This document shows positions 42,995 to 52,160 of a stretch of 64,000 bases of DNA, piece by piece. The translations under genes were made by a program, and so were the position numbers. The stretch's first letter is position 1; the number at the start of each line of letters is the position of its first letter. Source of the stretch: Robbsia sp. KACC 23696 (GTDB lineage Bacteria; Pseudomonadota; Gammaproteobacteria; Burkholderiales; Burkholderiaceae); NCBI RefSeq assembly GCF_039852015.1, contig NZ_CP156626.1:682001-746000 (forward strand), read 5' to 3'. The notes beneath the pieces were generated by a model. That model did not search any database and had not been told where the DNA came from. It saw nothing but the letters and a program-made list of their open reading frames with translations.

Positions 42995-43996
42995 ATGACA
43001 TCGACATCGCATTCCGCGCTTTCCCAAGCTGGCGCAGACGCGCCCGCATCATCTCACTATCCCGCGGCGAAGCCTTCCCCCGCCACGCCGGCAACGTGGT
43101 TGATCACCGGCTGTTCGAGCGGCATCGGCCTGTCCCTTGCCCACGCCGCAGTGGCCCGGGGCGACACGGTACTGGCGACGGTACGACGGGCGGACGCGCT
43201 CACCGATTTGCAGCGTGACTATCCGGCGCATTTGCACGTATTGATACTGGACCTTACGGACACGGAGGCCGTTCGACGCGTCGTGGACGCAGCGTTCCAG
43301 GCGCACGGCGCCATCGACGTGGTGGTCAGCAATGCCGCCTATGGCCTTTTCGGGGCGGCGGAAGAAGTCAGCGATACGCAGATACGGCGGCAGATCGACA
43401 CCAATCTCGTCGGCTCGATCCAGCTGATTCGCGCGGTATTGCCGCATCTGCGCGCGCAGGGCGGCGGCCATATTCTGCAGGTATCGTCCGAAGGCGGTCA
43501 GATCGCCTATCCCAATTTCAGCCTGTATCACGCGACCAAATGGGGCATCGAGGGCTTTGTCGAAGCCACGGCGCAGGAAGTGCTGCCGTTCGGCATCGAG
43601 ATCACGCTGATCGAGCCGGGCCCGACACGCACGCGTTTCGGTACCGGCCTCGATAGCCCGCCGCCGATGGCGGTGTATGACGACACCCCAGCCGGCGACG
43701 TGCGTCGTGCTTTCCAGGATCGCGCCTTTCCGCTGACCGGCGACCCGACGAAGGTCGCGCGTGAAATGGTGGCGCTCGTGGATCGACATCGCCGACCGCG
43801 CGGGACGGCATCCGATAAGGCGGCCGCGGCCGGGCAGGGTGCTGTTGCGGCCGGATCGGCAACCGGCACGCCCGCACCCCGCCGCCTGCTCGTGGGCGCC
43901 GCCTCGTACGATCGCGTCCGCGCGGCCCTCGTCGAGCGCATCGCTGCGCTCGACGCGCAACGCGACATCGCGCTATCGACGGAAGTCGATAGCTGA
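42995..43996 (+). CDS. SDR-family NAD(P)-dependent oxidoreductase
   Basis: A 333-residue classical short-chain dehydrogenase of the type often annotated oxidoreductase next to LysR. The N-terminal tail of ~25 residues precedes TWLITGCSSGIGLSLAHA (TGxxxGxG), NAAYG, the catalytic serine in LQVSSEGG, and YHATK (Tyr-Lys). The C-terminal third holds a Pro/Gly/Ala-rich insert that is longer than usual. ATG 42995 is preferred to GTG 42953. It is divergent from LysR, which probably regulates it. The substrate is unknown. A perfect hairpin covers its last codons. Confidence 0.85.
   Translation: MTSTSHSALSQAGADAPASSHYPAAKPSPATPATWLITGCSSGIGLSLAHAAVARGDTVLATVRRADALTDLQRDYPAHLHVLILDLTDTEAVRRVVDAAFQAHGAIDVVVSNAAYGLFGAAEEVSDTQIRRQIDTNLVGSIQLIRAVLPHLRAQGGGHILQVSSEGGQIAYPNFSLYHATKWGIEGFVEATAQEVLPFGIEITLIEPGPTRTRFGTGLDSPPPMAVYDDTPAGDVRRAFQDRAFPLTGDPTKVAREMVALVDRHRRPRGTASDKAAAAGQGAVAAGSATGTPAPRRLLVGAASYDRVRAALVERIAALDAQRDIALSTEVDS
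43972..43993. repeat. Perfect 9-bp hairpin at the 3' end of the SDR coding region
   Basis: GCTATCGAC, loop GGAA, GTCGATAGC, directly followed by the TGA stop at 43994-43996. No T tract follows, so it is not a classical terminator; it may protect the 3' end of the transcript or be the base of a Rho-dependent end. Confidence 0.6.
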
Positions 43997-44097
43997 GCCG
44001 GAGGGCGGCACGTCTCGAAATGGAAGGCACGCCCGCTTTGCCGTCGCATTGGCGATTGCGTCGCGCCGACGCCGCTGCACGGTCGGCGTACGCCGAT

Positions 44098-44790
44098 TCA
44101 GCGCTGCGCCGACAAGCTCGGCGTGGACTGCATCAGCAAATTCGCCAAATCGATCAAGTCGAAAACCGGACGCCCGCACAACGCGGCGATGCGCTCGCGG
44201 TAGGGCCCCATATTCGTACACTCCAACAGGATCGCGCCGATATGCGGTGCGTTTCGCACCAGCGCCAGCGCGCCGTCGACCACATCCTGACCGACTTGCG
44301 CCATATCGCCGACGGCTTGATTGCCGATGATGACCCGGGCAAATGCGCTGTCCGGTGGCATACCCTGGACCGGCGTGGCGGGATCCGCGTCTACCGCCCG
44401 AAGATGATCGTCGCTCAGAGACGCCGACGACGCCGTGAGCACACCGACGGTCGCCCGTGACCCTAATAGCGTTCGCAGCAAGGGGATCAGCAACAAGGCG
44501 GACGTGCCCATTGGGATGTCGACGGCGTCGGCCATCCGCTGCTGGTGCAGGGCGAGGAAGCCGCAGCTGGTGATGATGGCACGACAGCCCGCATCCTGAA
44601 GCGCCCGCGCGGCGTCGCAAAAATCATCGACGAGGCCGGCGGCGCGTTCATGTACGACCCGCGTCGGGGTAGCTTGCGGTACGCGTCGCAATACCACGGG
44701 ATAGCGATAGCTGTGCGGATTGCCGACGTCGCCGACGGGGCGGGGGAACTGCGTGTCGAGCATCAGGATGCCGAGCGGTGCCGATGACAT
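44098..44790 (-). CDS. Aspartate/glutamate racemase-family protein
   Basis: A 230-residue member of the Asp/Glu/hydantoin racemase superfamily. The N-terminus is LGILMLDTQFPRPVGDVGNP; the first catalytic cysteine lies in AIITSCGFLALHQ and the second in ILLECTNMGPY, the two-Cys arrangement of the family. ATG 44790 gives the full domain; the open frame runs to 46218 but that part is the antisense of zwf. No clear Shine-Dalgarno is seen. Members racemise amino acids or hydantoins or act as maleate isomerases; this one is unassigned. It is divergent from zwf with a 213-base gap. Confidence 0.75.
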   Translation of the reverse strand: MSSAPLGILMLDTQFPRPVGDVGNPHSYRYPVVLRRVPQATPTRVVHERAAGLVDDFCDAARALQDAGCRAIITSCGFLALHQQRMADAVDIPMGTSALLLIPLLRTLLGSRATVGVLTASSASLSDDHLRAVDADPATPVQGMPPDSAFARVIIGNQAVGDMAQVGQDVVDGALALVRNAPHIGAILLECTNMGPYRERIAALCGRPVFDLIDLANLLMQSTPSLSAQR

Positions 44791-45003
44791 AGCGTGTAAT
44801 AAAAAAAATGAAAAAGCGTGCGACGGACTCGTGTTGCCCGGAGAGGCCGTGTACGCGTGCCATGGGCCTGCCGTGCGCCCGATCGCAGCGATGCTACCGG
44901 CTTCCCTACAGTCCGCCAACACCGATCGCCTGCAGTATGCTGAAAAAGTGTCTCTGAATTGCAGCACCGTCCTGGCAATCATGTTTTCCAAGGAGGAGAG
45001 CCC

Positions 45004-46566
45004 ATGATGGATCCGATCGGTAAAGTAACGTCGCCGCAGCGCGATGGCAGTCCTTCCGCCCCACCCGCTCCGCCGGCATTGGAACCAGCACCGCCTTGCA
45101 CATTGGTCATCTTCGGCGCCCATGGCGATCTGACGAAGCGGCTCTTGACGCCCGCGTTGTATAACTTGATCGGCAGCAAGGCGCTGGACAAGGGGTTTCA
45201 GATCATTGGTGTGGATCGTGTTCCGGGCAGCGACGCCTCTTGGCGTGACGAGCTTGGTCAAACGATGCAAACCTTCACGCAGGATCCGAACGCGGAGTTC
45301 TATACGCCGCAGATCGATGCGCAAATATGGGATGACCTGTCGGGTCGGCTGCATTACTTGCAGGCCGATTTCACCGATCTGCAGGCATTGCAGAAATTGC
45401 AGGAGCAGATCACCGGCAACGCGGTGTTCTACCTTGCCGTAGCGTCGCGATTCTTTGCAACGGTGGTTGAAAACCTTGGCAAGGTCGGCCTGACGCAGGA
45501 GAAGGACGGCAACTTCCGCCGTGTCGTCATCGAAAAGCCTTTCGGATCGGATCTGGCCAGCGCGCGTGAATTGAACACGAAGATCCTGAGCGTGCTCGAT
45601 GAGCATCAGGTATATCGCATCGACCACTTCCTCGGCAAGGAGACAGTGCAGAACATTCTCGCACTGCGCTTTGCCAATGGCATGTTCGAGCCGCTCTGGC
45701 GCGGGCAATACATCGATCATATTCAGATCACCGCGGCGGAAACGGTCGGCGTGGAGGGGCGAGGCGCGTTCTACGAGCCCACCGGCGCCTTGCGCGACAT
45801 GGTGCCGAACCATCTGTTCCAATTGCTGGCCATGGTGGCGATGGAACCACCGAATTCCTTTTCCGCGGAAACGGTGCGCACGGCGAAGGAACAGTTGTTC
45901 GAAGCGATTCGGCCGGTAACCCCCGAGAACGCGGTGCGGGGACAGTACAGCTCGGGCAGCGTCGACGGACGCCCCGTCACCGCTTATCGAGAAAGCCCGG
46001 GCGTGGCGCCCGACAGCAATACCGAAACCTATGTCGCGCTCAAGTTGGAAATCGACAATTGGCGCTGGTCCGGCGTGCCCTTCTACATGCGCACCGGTAA
46101 ATCGATGTTGGGTCGACGCACCGAAGTGGTGGTGCGCTTCAAGCCCGCGCCGTACGCGATGTTCAAGGACGAACCGGTGGACGCGCTGACGCCGAACGAT
46201 CTCGTGCTGAATATCCAACCGGTTCAGGGATTGACCTTAAATATCAGCGCGAAGGTTCCTGGCCAGAAGATGGATTTGTCGGGCGTCGAGATGAAGTTCC
46301 GCTACGAGGATGCCTTCAGCCAGACGCCGAATGTCGGCTACGAGACCTTGCTGTACGACTGTCTGTGCGGGGATGCCACCTTGTTCCAACGTGCCGATAA
46401 TATCGAGGCGGCATGGCGGGTCGTCGATCCCGCGTTGAAGGCGTGGGCGGCCGATGCGGGCGGACCGCAACTGTATGCCGCCGGCTCGGAGGGTCCCGAG
46501 GCGTCCGACGCCTTGCTGGCGCGCGAAGGGCATAGCTGGGCGTCGTTGAAGCGCCCGGTCAAGTAA
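45004..46566 (+). CDS. zwf: Glucose-6-phosphate 1-dehydrogenase
   Basis: A 520-residue enzyme catalysing oxidation of glucose-6-phosphate to 6-phosphogluconolactone with NADP+ or NAD+. After a ~30-residue proline-rich extension, the coenzyme motif is VIFGAHGDLTKRLL, the substrate-binding RIDHFLGKETVQN holds the active-site residues, and VIEKPFGSD and FRYEDAF are further family segments. The Shine-Dalgarno AGGAGGAG is very strong (44991-44998), placing the start at ATG 45004 (ATG 45007 directly follows). It supplies NADPH and feeds the Entner-Doudoroff or pentose-phosphate routes. No edd, eda or pgl is in the window, so it may be an extra copy. Confidence 0.92.
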   Translation: MMDPIGKVTSPQRDGSPSAPPAPPALEPAPPCTLVIFGAHGDLTKRLLTPALYNLIGSKALDKGFQIIGVDRVPGSDASWRDELGQTMQTFTQDPNAEFYTPQIDAQIWDDLSGRLHYLQADFTDLQALQKLQEQITGNAVFYLAVASRFFATVVENLGKVGLTQEKDGNFRRVVIEKPFGSDLASARELNTKILSVLDEHQVYRIDHFLGKETVQNILALRFANGMFEPLWRGQYIDHIQITAAETVGVEGRGAFYEPTGALRDMVPNHLFQLLAMVAMEPPNSFSAETVRTAKEQLFEAIRPVTPENAVRGQYSSGSVDGRPVTAYRESPGVAPDSNTETYVALKLEIDNWRWSGVPFYMRTGKSMLGRRTEVVVRFKPAPYAMFKDEPVDALTPNDLVLNIQPVQGLTLNISAKVPGQKMDLSGVEMKFRYEDAFSQTPNVGYETLLYDCLCGDATLFQRADNIEAAWRVVDPALKAWAADAGGPQLYAAGSEGPEASDALLAREGHSWASLKRPVK

Positions 46567-46621
46567 GGGCCGATCCGACGCGCTTTCGGAACGATGTCGA
46601 TGCGAGCGCGCCGGATGGAAA

Positions 46622-46654
46622 AAAGGGGCCAGGCAGAAATGCGCTGGCCCCTTT
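46622..46654 (-). terminator. Terminator between zwf and the trehalase gene
   Basis: AAAGGGGCCAG (46622-46632) and CTGGCCCCTTT (46644-46654) form a perfect 11-base stem with an 11-base loop. On the minus strand it is followed by TTTTTTCC, a normal U-tract, so it mainly ends the trehalase transcript; the plus strand has no U-tract but the hairpin may also help end zwf. Confidence 0.8.
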
Positions 46655-46690
46655 GCTATGTGGCTCGCTGCAGGAAGACGCTGCAGTTCC

Positions 46691-48367
46691 CTATGTCTTC
46701 ACTCCAGCGCGGACATGATGCGTACGATGGGCGGGATGTTCTTCCAGCAGCTTGCGCGTTACCCCATTGGTCCATCCGAAGCCATCCTGCAACGGATATT
46801 CGCCGCCGCCTCCGCCCGCCACCGCATCTGCCGCATCCGGCGCGTTGTTGACGTGCAATGCGTATTTTTCCACCAGCTTGCTTTCGCGCTGATAGATGGC
46901 ACCCACGGTGTCGAGCCAGCGGTGGGCAATGTCCTGCGCGAGGCCGCGCTGGTTGTAGCGACGCAGTCCTTTCACCGCGATCCATTGCAACGGCGCCCAG
47001 CCGTTCGCCTTATCCCATTGCTGCGGGCTGTCGATTTCGGTGGTCACCAAACCGCCCGGCGCGAGCAGGCGGCCGCTTATCGCCTGCGCGACCTGATGGG
47101 CCTGCTCCTGCGTCGCGAGTCCGACGTAGAGCGGCGTGGCGGCTGCGGCGGTGACTTCCTCGCGACGTCGACCGAGTCGCCAGTCGTAATCGACGTAGGC
47201 GCCGTCCTTCTCGCTCCACAGATAGCGATCGATGGCGATGCGGCGCGCTTCGGCCAAATCGCGAAAACGCGTCTGGCCTGCCATGTCGCCGCTCGCGCCG
47301 CTCAAACGCGAGATCTGCGTTTCGAGCTTGTAGAGGAAGCTGTTCAAATCGACCGGCAGGATGGCGGTCGTGCGAATCGTGGAGAGATCGGTCGGATCGG
47401 CCAGCCAACGCGAGCTGTAATCCCAGCCCGAAGCGGCGCCGGCGCGGAAATCCCGGAACAGCTCGGACTTGTAGGCGTCGGGTTTCACGCTGCCATCGGC
47501 GCCCTGAATGCCCGGCTGAATCACGCCGGCCAGGCGGCCGGCTTCGACGTCCTCCAGAAAGCCCTCGTCGCGCGGCGTGTCGCGTTCATCCCAATAACGA
47601 TTCAACAGGGCGCCGTCTTCCATCCGGACGACATGACGATAGGCGTCGCCGCGCTTCGTATCCTCGGCACCCTCCATCCAGAATGCATATTCGCGCAGCA
47701 ATTGGGGCAGGAAATGAACGGCGCGTTTCAAACCGTGCTGCTCGAACAGGTCCACCATCAGCGCGAAGACCGGTGGCTGCGAACGGCTGATATAGTAGCT
47801 GCGATTCCCGTTCGGAATATGGCCGTACGTATCGATCAGGAATGCGAAATTATCGGCCATATTGCGCAACAAATTCAGGCGGCCGCTTTCCGCCAGGCCC
47901 AGCATCGTGAAGTATGAGTCCCAGTAATACATCTCGCCGAAGCGGCCGCCTGGCACCACATAATCGAAAGGCACCGGCAACAGCGATCCATTGGCCGGGT
48001 GGGAGTCAGGCGTGCGGCTCAGCACGTCCCACAACGAGTCGATATGCGCGATGATCGATTGCGAAGGGTCCGAGACGTAGTGACTATTGTGCACCTGCTC
48101 CGTCGTGAAATGATCGGCGACGAAGGCGCGCAGATCGAATCCGGGTAGCGCATGATCGGCACGATAGCGCGCGATGATCGCCTCCGGATCGCGCAATGGC
48201 TGGCAATCGACGAAGGTCTTGCTGTCGGGGAAAACGCGGGACTCCTGGATGGCGACGAACATCTCCTGATACCGGTCTGCCGGTGTCAGGACGTCCGACG
48301 CTGCGACATGTTCGACACCAGGCGCTTTGCCGCCTTGGGCGAGCGCCTTTGCTGAATGTTGCGTCAT
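46691..48367 (-). CDS. Trehalase (GH37)
   Basis: A 558-residue glycoside hydrolase family 37 enzyme that splits trehalose into two glucose. Both trehalase signatures are present, PGGRFGEMYYWDSYF and QWDKANGWAPLQW, plus the glycine-rich GGGGEYPLQDGFGWTNG loop. No signal peptide is seen (MTQHSAKALAQGG start), which points to a cytoplasmic TreF-like enzyme. A GGAGG lies ten bases before ATG 48367; the frame extends to 48394. A LysR gene is 175 bases upstream on the same strand. Function fits osmoprotectant turnover or trehalose use. Confidence 0.9.
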   Translation of the reverse strand: MTQHSAKALAQGGKAPGVEHVAASDVLTPADRYQEMFVAIQESRVFPDSKTFVDCQPLRDPEAIIARYRADHALPGFDLRAFVADHFTTEQVHNSHYVSDPSQSIIAHIDSLWDVLSRTPDSHPANGSLLPVPFDYVVPGGRFGEMYYWDSYFTMLGLAESGRLNLLRNMADNFAFLIDTYGHIPNGNRSYYISRSQPPVFALMVDLFEQHGLKRAVHFLPQLLREYAFWMEGAEDTKRGDAYRHVVRMEDGALLNRYWDERDTPRDEGFLEDVEAGRLAGVIQPGIQGADGSVKPDAYKSELFRDFRAGAASGWDYSSRWLADPTDLSTIRTTAILPVDLNSFLYKLETQISRLSGASGDMAGQTRFRDLAEARRIAIDRYLWSEKDGAYVDYDWRLGRRREEVTAAAATPLYVGLATQEQAHQVAQAISGRLLAPGGLVTTEIDSPQQWDKANGWAPLQWIAVKGLRRYNQRGLAQDIAHRWLDTVGAIYQRESKLVEKYALHVNNAPDAADAVAGGGGGEYPLQDGFGWTNGVTRKLLEEHPAHRTHHVRAGVKT

Positions 48368-48542
48368 CGTGCTGCCTCCTTCCATGTGAAGCACCTCGAT
48401 TCACTCTAGCAGAGATGCATCGCGTTCGCGGAGGGCGCAGCGTAAGTCCTTGTCGCAAGGATGATTTCCTTGGTAAGCGAAGTGAAGGTTGGCCGACAGT
48501 TGCATGAAACGTCGTTGCGTCCCAGCCCCGTCATTCAAGCGA

Positions 48543-49448
48543 TCAAGTGATCGCTGTCAGCGCGGGATCGTCGATCGAGGTCAACGCGTCGACGAAATCC
48601 TTTGCAATTTGAGATAACGGTTCGTAACGCGAATACATCAGGTTGACGGCCATCGGCACGCGCGGCGTCAACGGTCGCGTCACGACACCGGGCCAGACCT
48701 GGCCGAAGACGGCGATCTCATCGGCGATGGCGATGCCCAATCCCGCCTGCACCAGAGAGCAGGCGATATGCGTCAGCCGGACTTCGATCGCGGGCCGTAC
48801 ATCGAGGTTCGCGCTGTCGAACAACTGCTGCGTCAGCGCGCCCATCGGCGTATCGGGCGCATAGCCGATCAGGCTGTCTTGATCGAGCGCCTGCACCTCG
48901 ATCTGTTCCAGGCGCGCGAGCGGATGAGATTCGGGCAGGACCACGACCAGCCGATCCTCGAAGATCGGCCGCTGCAGGATATTGGGATGATCGAGCGAGA
49001 ACATGGCGACGCCCACCTCGGCCTGCTGTGTCAGCAGCGACTGAACCAGTGCCGCGGCGGTTTCCGTAACCAGGTTCACGCGGACTTGCGGGTAGCGACG
49101 GCGAAAGCGCGCCAAGGCAATGGGGATCAAGGTTTCGCCCAGGCTCGGACTTACGACCAATTGAATGGCGCCGGTGGTTTTCTCGATCAGATCGTTCGCG
49201 ACCTCGTTGATGCGCTGGATGCCCTGATACACCGTCTTCACTTCGGCGAACAGACGCCGTGCTTCCGGCGTGGGATACAGCCTCCCTTTGATGCGCTCGA
49301 ACAGCTTCAATCCCAGGCGCCTTTCCGTGTGGGCGATCATGCGGCTGACGCCCGGCTGAGAGACGCAGAGCAGTTTTGCCGCGCCGCTGACCGAGCCGGT
49401 CACCATGATGGCGCGGAATACTTCGACTTGTCGCAAATTGATCTGCAT
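48543..49448 (-). CDS. LysR-family transcriptional regulator
   Basis: A 301-residue LysR regulator. The helix-turn-helix is in NLRQVEVFRAIMVTGSVSGAAKLLCVSQPGVSRMIAHTERRLGLKLF, then the effector domain (~90-290) with FRRRYPQVRVNLVTETAA. It is most like the GcvA/amino-acid or opine regulator types (NocR-like start). It is upstream of the trehalase gene by 175 bases and divergent from the GNAT gene at 49620. Whether it controls either cannot be told; the divergent GNAT gene is the more common target layout. Confidence 0.85.
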   Translation of the reverse strand: MQINLRQVEVFRAIMVTGSVSGAAKLLCVSQPGVSRMIAHTERRLGLKLFERIKGRLYPTPEARRLFAEVKTVYQGIQRINEVANDLIEKTTGAIQLVVSPSLGETLIPIALARFRRRYPQVRVNLVTETAAALVQSLLTQQAEVGVAMFSLDHPNILQRPIFEDRLVVVLPESHPLARLEQIEVQALDQDSLIGYAPDTPMGALTQQLFDSANLDVRPAIEVRLTHIACSLVQAGLGIAIADEIAVFGQVWPGVVTRPLTPRVPMAVNLMYSRYEPLSQIAKDFVDALTSIDDPALTAIT

Positions 49449-49619
49449 CGAGGGGCGGGGCTATGGCGGCGTGGCGCGGGGAGGGTGATCGGGCGGTGCG
49501 TGAAACCGGAGGATGACGAGAGGTTATAGGAGCCATAAAATAGCGTATAGCCGCGGGTGGTGTGCGCGCCACGACCGCCCCCATTGGCGTCGATTTTTTC
49601 TCAGGAGCTCCGTACCCGC

Positions 49620-50120
49620 ATGTCGACTTCGCCCACGCTGCACATCCGTCCCTTTACGGTCGCCGACGAAGAAGCGGTCGTCGATGTCATCCTGCCGATC
49701 CAGCGCGAAGAGTTCGGCGTGGCGATCACCGCCGACGACCAGCCCGACCTGCGTGCGATACCGGATTTCTATCAGCAGGGCTGCGGCAACTTCTGGGTGG
49801 CGGAGGTAGCGGGGCAGGTCGTGGGAACGATTGGCTTGAAAGATATCGGCGCAGGACAAGCGGCCTTGCGGAAGATGTTCGTGGCCGCGTCCTATCGCGG
49901 ACGGGAGCATGGCGTCGCGCATGCGCTACTGGCGCGCCTGCTGACGGATGCGCGTGCAGCGGGGGTGCGCGAGATATGGCTGGGCACCACCGACAAGTTT
50001 CTCGCCGCGCACCGCTTCTACGAAAAACAGGGCTTCTCGCCGATATCCGCGGACGCGTTGCCGGATCGCTTTCCGAGGATGGCCGTGGATAGCCGCTTCT
50101 ATCGGCTGGCGCTGGCCTGA
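49620..50120 (+). CDS. GNAT-family N-acetyltransferase
   Basis: A 166-residue acetyl-CoA-dependent acetyltransferase. The fold is seen in HIRPFTVADEEAVVDVIL, FWVAEVAGQVVGTIGL and the acetyl-CoA loop RKMFVAASYRGREHGVAHALL, with GVREIWLGTTDKFLAAHRFYEKQGF at the end. The ATG at 49620 follows AGGAG (49602-49606) by 13 bases; the frame extends to 49557 but that part is not family-like. It is divergent from the LysR gene. The substrate is unknown. Confidence 0.82.
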   Translation: MSTSPTLHIRPFTVADEEAVVDVILPIQREEFGVAITADDQPDLRAIPDFYQQGCGNFWVAEVAGQVVGTIGLKDIGAGQAALRKMFVAASYRGREHGVAHALLARLLTDARAAGVREIWLGTTDKFLAAHRFYEKQGFSPISADALPDRFPRMAVDSRFYRLALA

Positions 50121-50200
50121 GGCGCATCCACCGACCATGTCACAGCAACGGCGCACTCCCCCCCGTGAACCCTGGGCACACAGGAGGCCTACCGATCGAC

Positions 50201-52000
50201 TTAGCGTTTTGCCAGATCCAACGCATTCGTCATATCGCCCATGACGGGGAAGCCGTTGGCGCGTAAGGCATCGTCGCGCTGTTTCAGGCCGTCCAACACC
50301 TCGAGTCCGAACGTGCGCGTGATCAGCCGGAGGAAGGAGCCGGTATCGTACTGCGTGTGATCGACAAAGCCGCGCTTGGCCATGGGCGACACCAGCAGCG
50401 CGGGAATCCGCGTGCCCGGACCCCAGCGGTCGCCCTTCGGCGGCGCGACGTGATCCCACCAGCCGCCATTTTCGTCGACGGTGATCAGGATCACCATGTC
50501 GTTCCATTGCGGGCTGTTGCGCAGCACGTTGACGATGTGCGCGATATGGCGGTCGCCGGAGGACACATCCGCGTAACCGGCATGCAGATTGAGATTGCCT
50601 TGCGGCTTATAGAACGTGACGGCCGGCAATTTACCCGCTTGCGCATCGGCGAGGAAATGGTTCGTCGACGTCTCGTCGCCCAGCCCGCCATCGCGCAGAT
50701 GCTCGCGCCGCGACGCGGTCGTCGGCCCGAGATTCTCGAAATAATTCAGCGGTTGATGGTGCCACTGGAAATTAGGGATCGGCGGCGTGCCATTGGTGAT
50801 GTTCTTGCCCTGCGCATCGATCGCTTGCTGGAAGGCGCCCGAATACCAGGCCCACGACACGCCTTTCTTGTCGAGCTTGTCGCCGATATGTTCGTGCCGC
50901 TGCGGCGGACAGACCATCGCGTTTTCCGGATTCGTCATATCCGCCACGCCATTGGCATCCAGTTTGACCTTCGGCGGCGTCGGAATATACGGCGGCAACA
51001 TCGTGTTCACGCCATAGCTCAGGCGCGTGCCATCGGGCAGCGTTTCTTCGGGCGTCAACGCGCTCGGACCGAATTTCGGGATGCCCTGCATGGCGCTCGC
51101 CGGTGAATCGGCCAGCGGCTTCAGATTGGGGTCGTGTGGATCGCCGCTGACAGTGGTCGCGATCACGGACTTGCCGATACTGGAGGCCGCATTCGGATAG
51201 CGCGGTGCCGCGGCGGCAATCAGATATTGGTGATTCAGGAAGGAGCCGCCGAAGGCGCCTTGGAAGAAGTTGTCGCAGAGCACGAACTCGGTCGCCAGAT
51301 TCCACAATTGCAGGCTATAGCTGGTATTCGTGTAATAGCCCATCGGGAAGCCACCCGAATCGGCCCAGGCGACGAACATATTGTTCTTGCCGCCGTTGAT
51401 CTGCATCTGGTTCTGATAGAACACATGCCATAGATCATGCGTGATGATCGACAAGGGCAAGGACTCGCCACCGGGGCCGCGCAGCGGGAAGGGCGCATTC
51501 GGCAGATTCGTTTGATATTGCTCGCCGGCCTTGTACGTCACGCCGTCCGCGTCTTGATCCTTCGGCACCCAGCCGTCGGGCACGCTCGGCAGCGATGGCA
51601 GGACCGTGACGCCATCGCGGTCGAGTTGCTGGAATGCCGAGGGCGGGACCGACGACAGCGGCGATTGGAGACCGGGGAAATCGGCAAACAGATTATTGAA
51701 GCTGCGGTTTTCCGCATAGATCACCACCACATGCTTGACGCGCTCGCGTAGCAGCTTGTCGACGGCATGGGCGGGCAAAGGGGCCGCATGATGCGTGCCG
51801 TCGCGCGGTGCCGCAGCGGATTCCCCGCTCGCCAGCACGCCGCCGAGGCCCATGGCGGTCAGGCCGCCCAGGAAGCGGCGACGCCCCTCTTTCGGCGTAC
51901 CCGCCGCGCTGCCGGGCGTCGATGCGGCGGACGGTTCGGCGGAAGCGGAGGACGCGGTCGGATCTTCTTTGGGCGACGACGGCGGTACGGACTTCGACAT
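50201..52000 (-). CDS. AcpA-type acid phosphatase / phosphoesterase, Tat-exported
   Basis: A 599-residue phosphoesterase of the phospholipase C/AcpA family. The N-terminus is a Ser/Pro-rich tail followed by a twin-arginine signal (GRRRFLGGLTAMGLGG), then KHVVVIYAENRSFNNLFADFPG, the family-defining segment with its catalytic region. Later comes a VDENGGWWDHVAPPKGD metal-binding motif and PMAKRGFVDHTQYDTGSFLRLI. Such enzymes act in the periplasm on phosphomonoesters or phospholipids and can be virulence linked. AAGGA precedes ATG 52000. It stands alone between a GNAT gene and the LacI operon. Confidence 0.87.
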   Translation of the reverse strand: MSKSVPPSSPKEDPTASSASAEPSAASTPGSAAGTPKEGRRRFLGGLTAMGLGGVLASGESAAAPRDGTHHAAPLPAHAVDKLLRERVKHVVVIYAENRSFNNLFADFPGLQSPLSSVPPSAFQQLDRDGVTVLPSLPSVPDGWVPKDQDADGVTYKAGEQYQTNLPNAPFPLRGPGGESLPLSIITHDLWHVFYQNQMQINGGKNNMFVAWADSGGFPMGYYTNTSYSLQLWNLATEFVLCDNFFQGAFGGSFLNHQYLIAAAAPRYPNAASSIGKSVIATTVSGDPHDPNLKPLADSPASAMQGIPKFGPSALTPEETLPDGTRLSYGVNTMLPPYIPTPPKVKLDANGVADMTNPENAMVCPPQRHEHIGDKLDKKGVSWAWYSGAFQQAIDAQGKNITNGTPPIPNFQWHHQPLNYFENLGPTTASRREHLRDGGLGDETSTNHFLADAQAGKLPAVTFYKPQGNLNLHAGYADVSSGDRHIAHIVNVLRNSPQWNDMVILITVDENGGWWDHVAPPKGDRWGPGTRIPALLVSPMAKRGFVDHTQYDTGSFLRLITRTFGLEVLDGLKQRDDALRANGFPVMGDMTNALDLAKR

Positions 52001-52160
52001 GAGACGATTCCTTCGTGGAGGGGGAGCGATGAATGCGGCGTGCTTGCGACGCGCGATGGGCCACACTGCGCCTATGATCGGGGCGTTAGATGACAGTTTG
52101 ATGACGTCATAAACCGGTCACAACCGGGTGCGCCGCTATTCTCGCGGGAGACGGACGGTT

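Noticed and set aside
44791-46218. The long 5' extension of the racemase frame.
   Set aside because: It is the antisense of zwf; the racemase domain begins at 44790.
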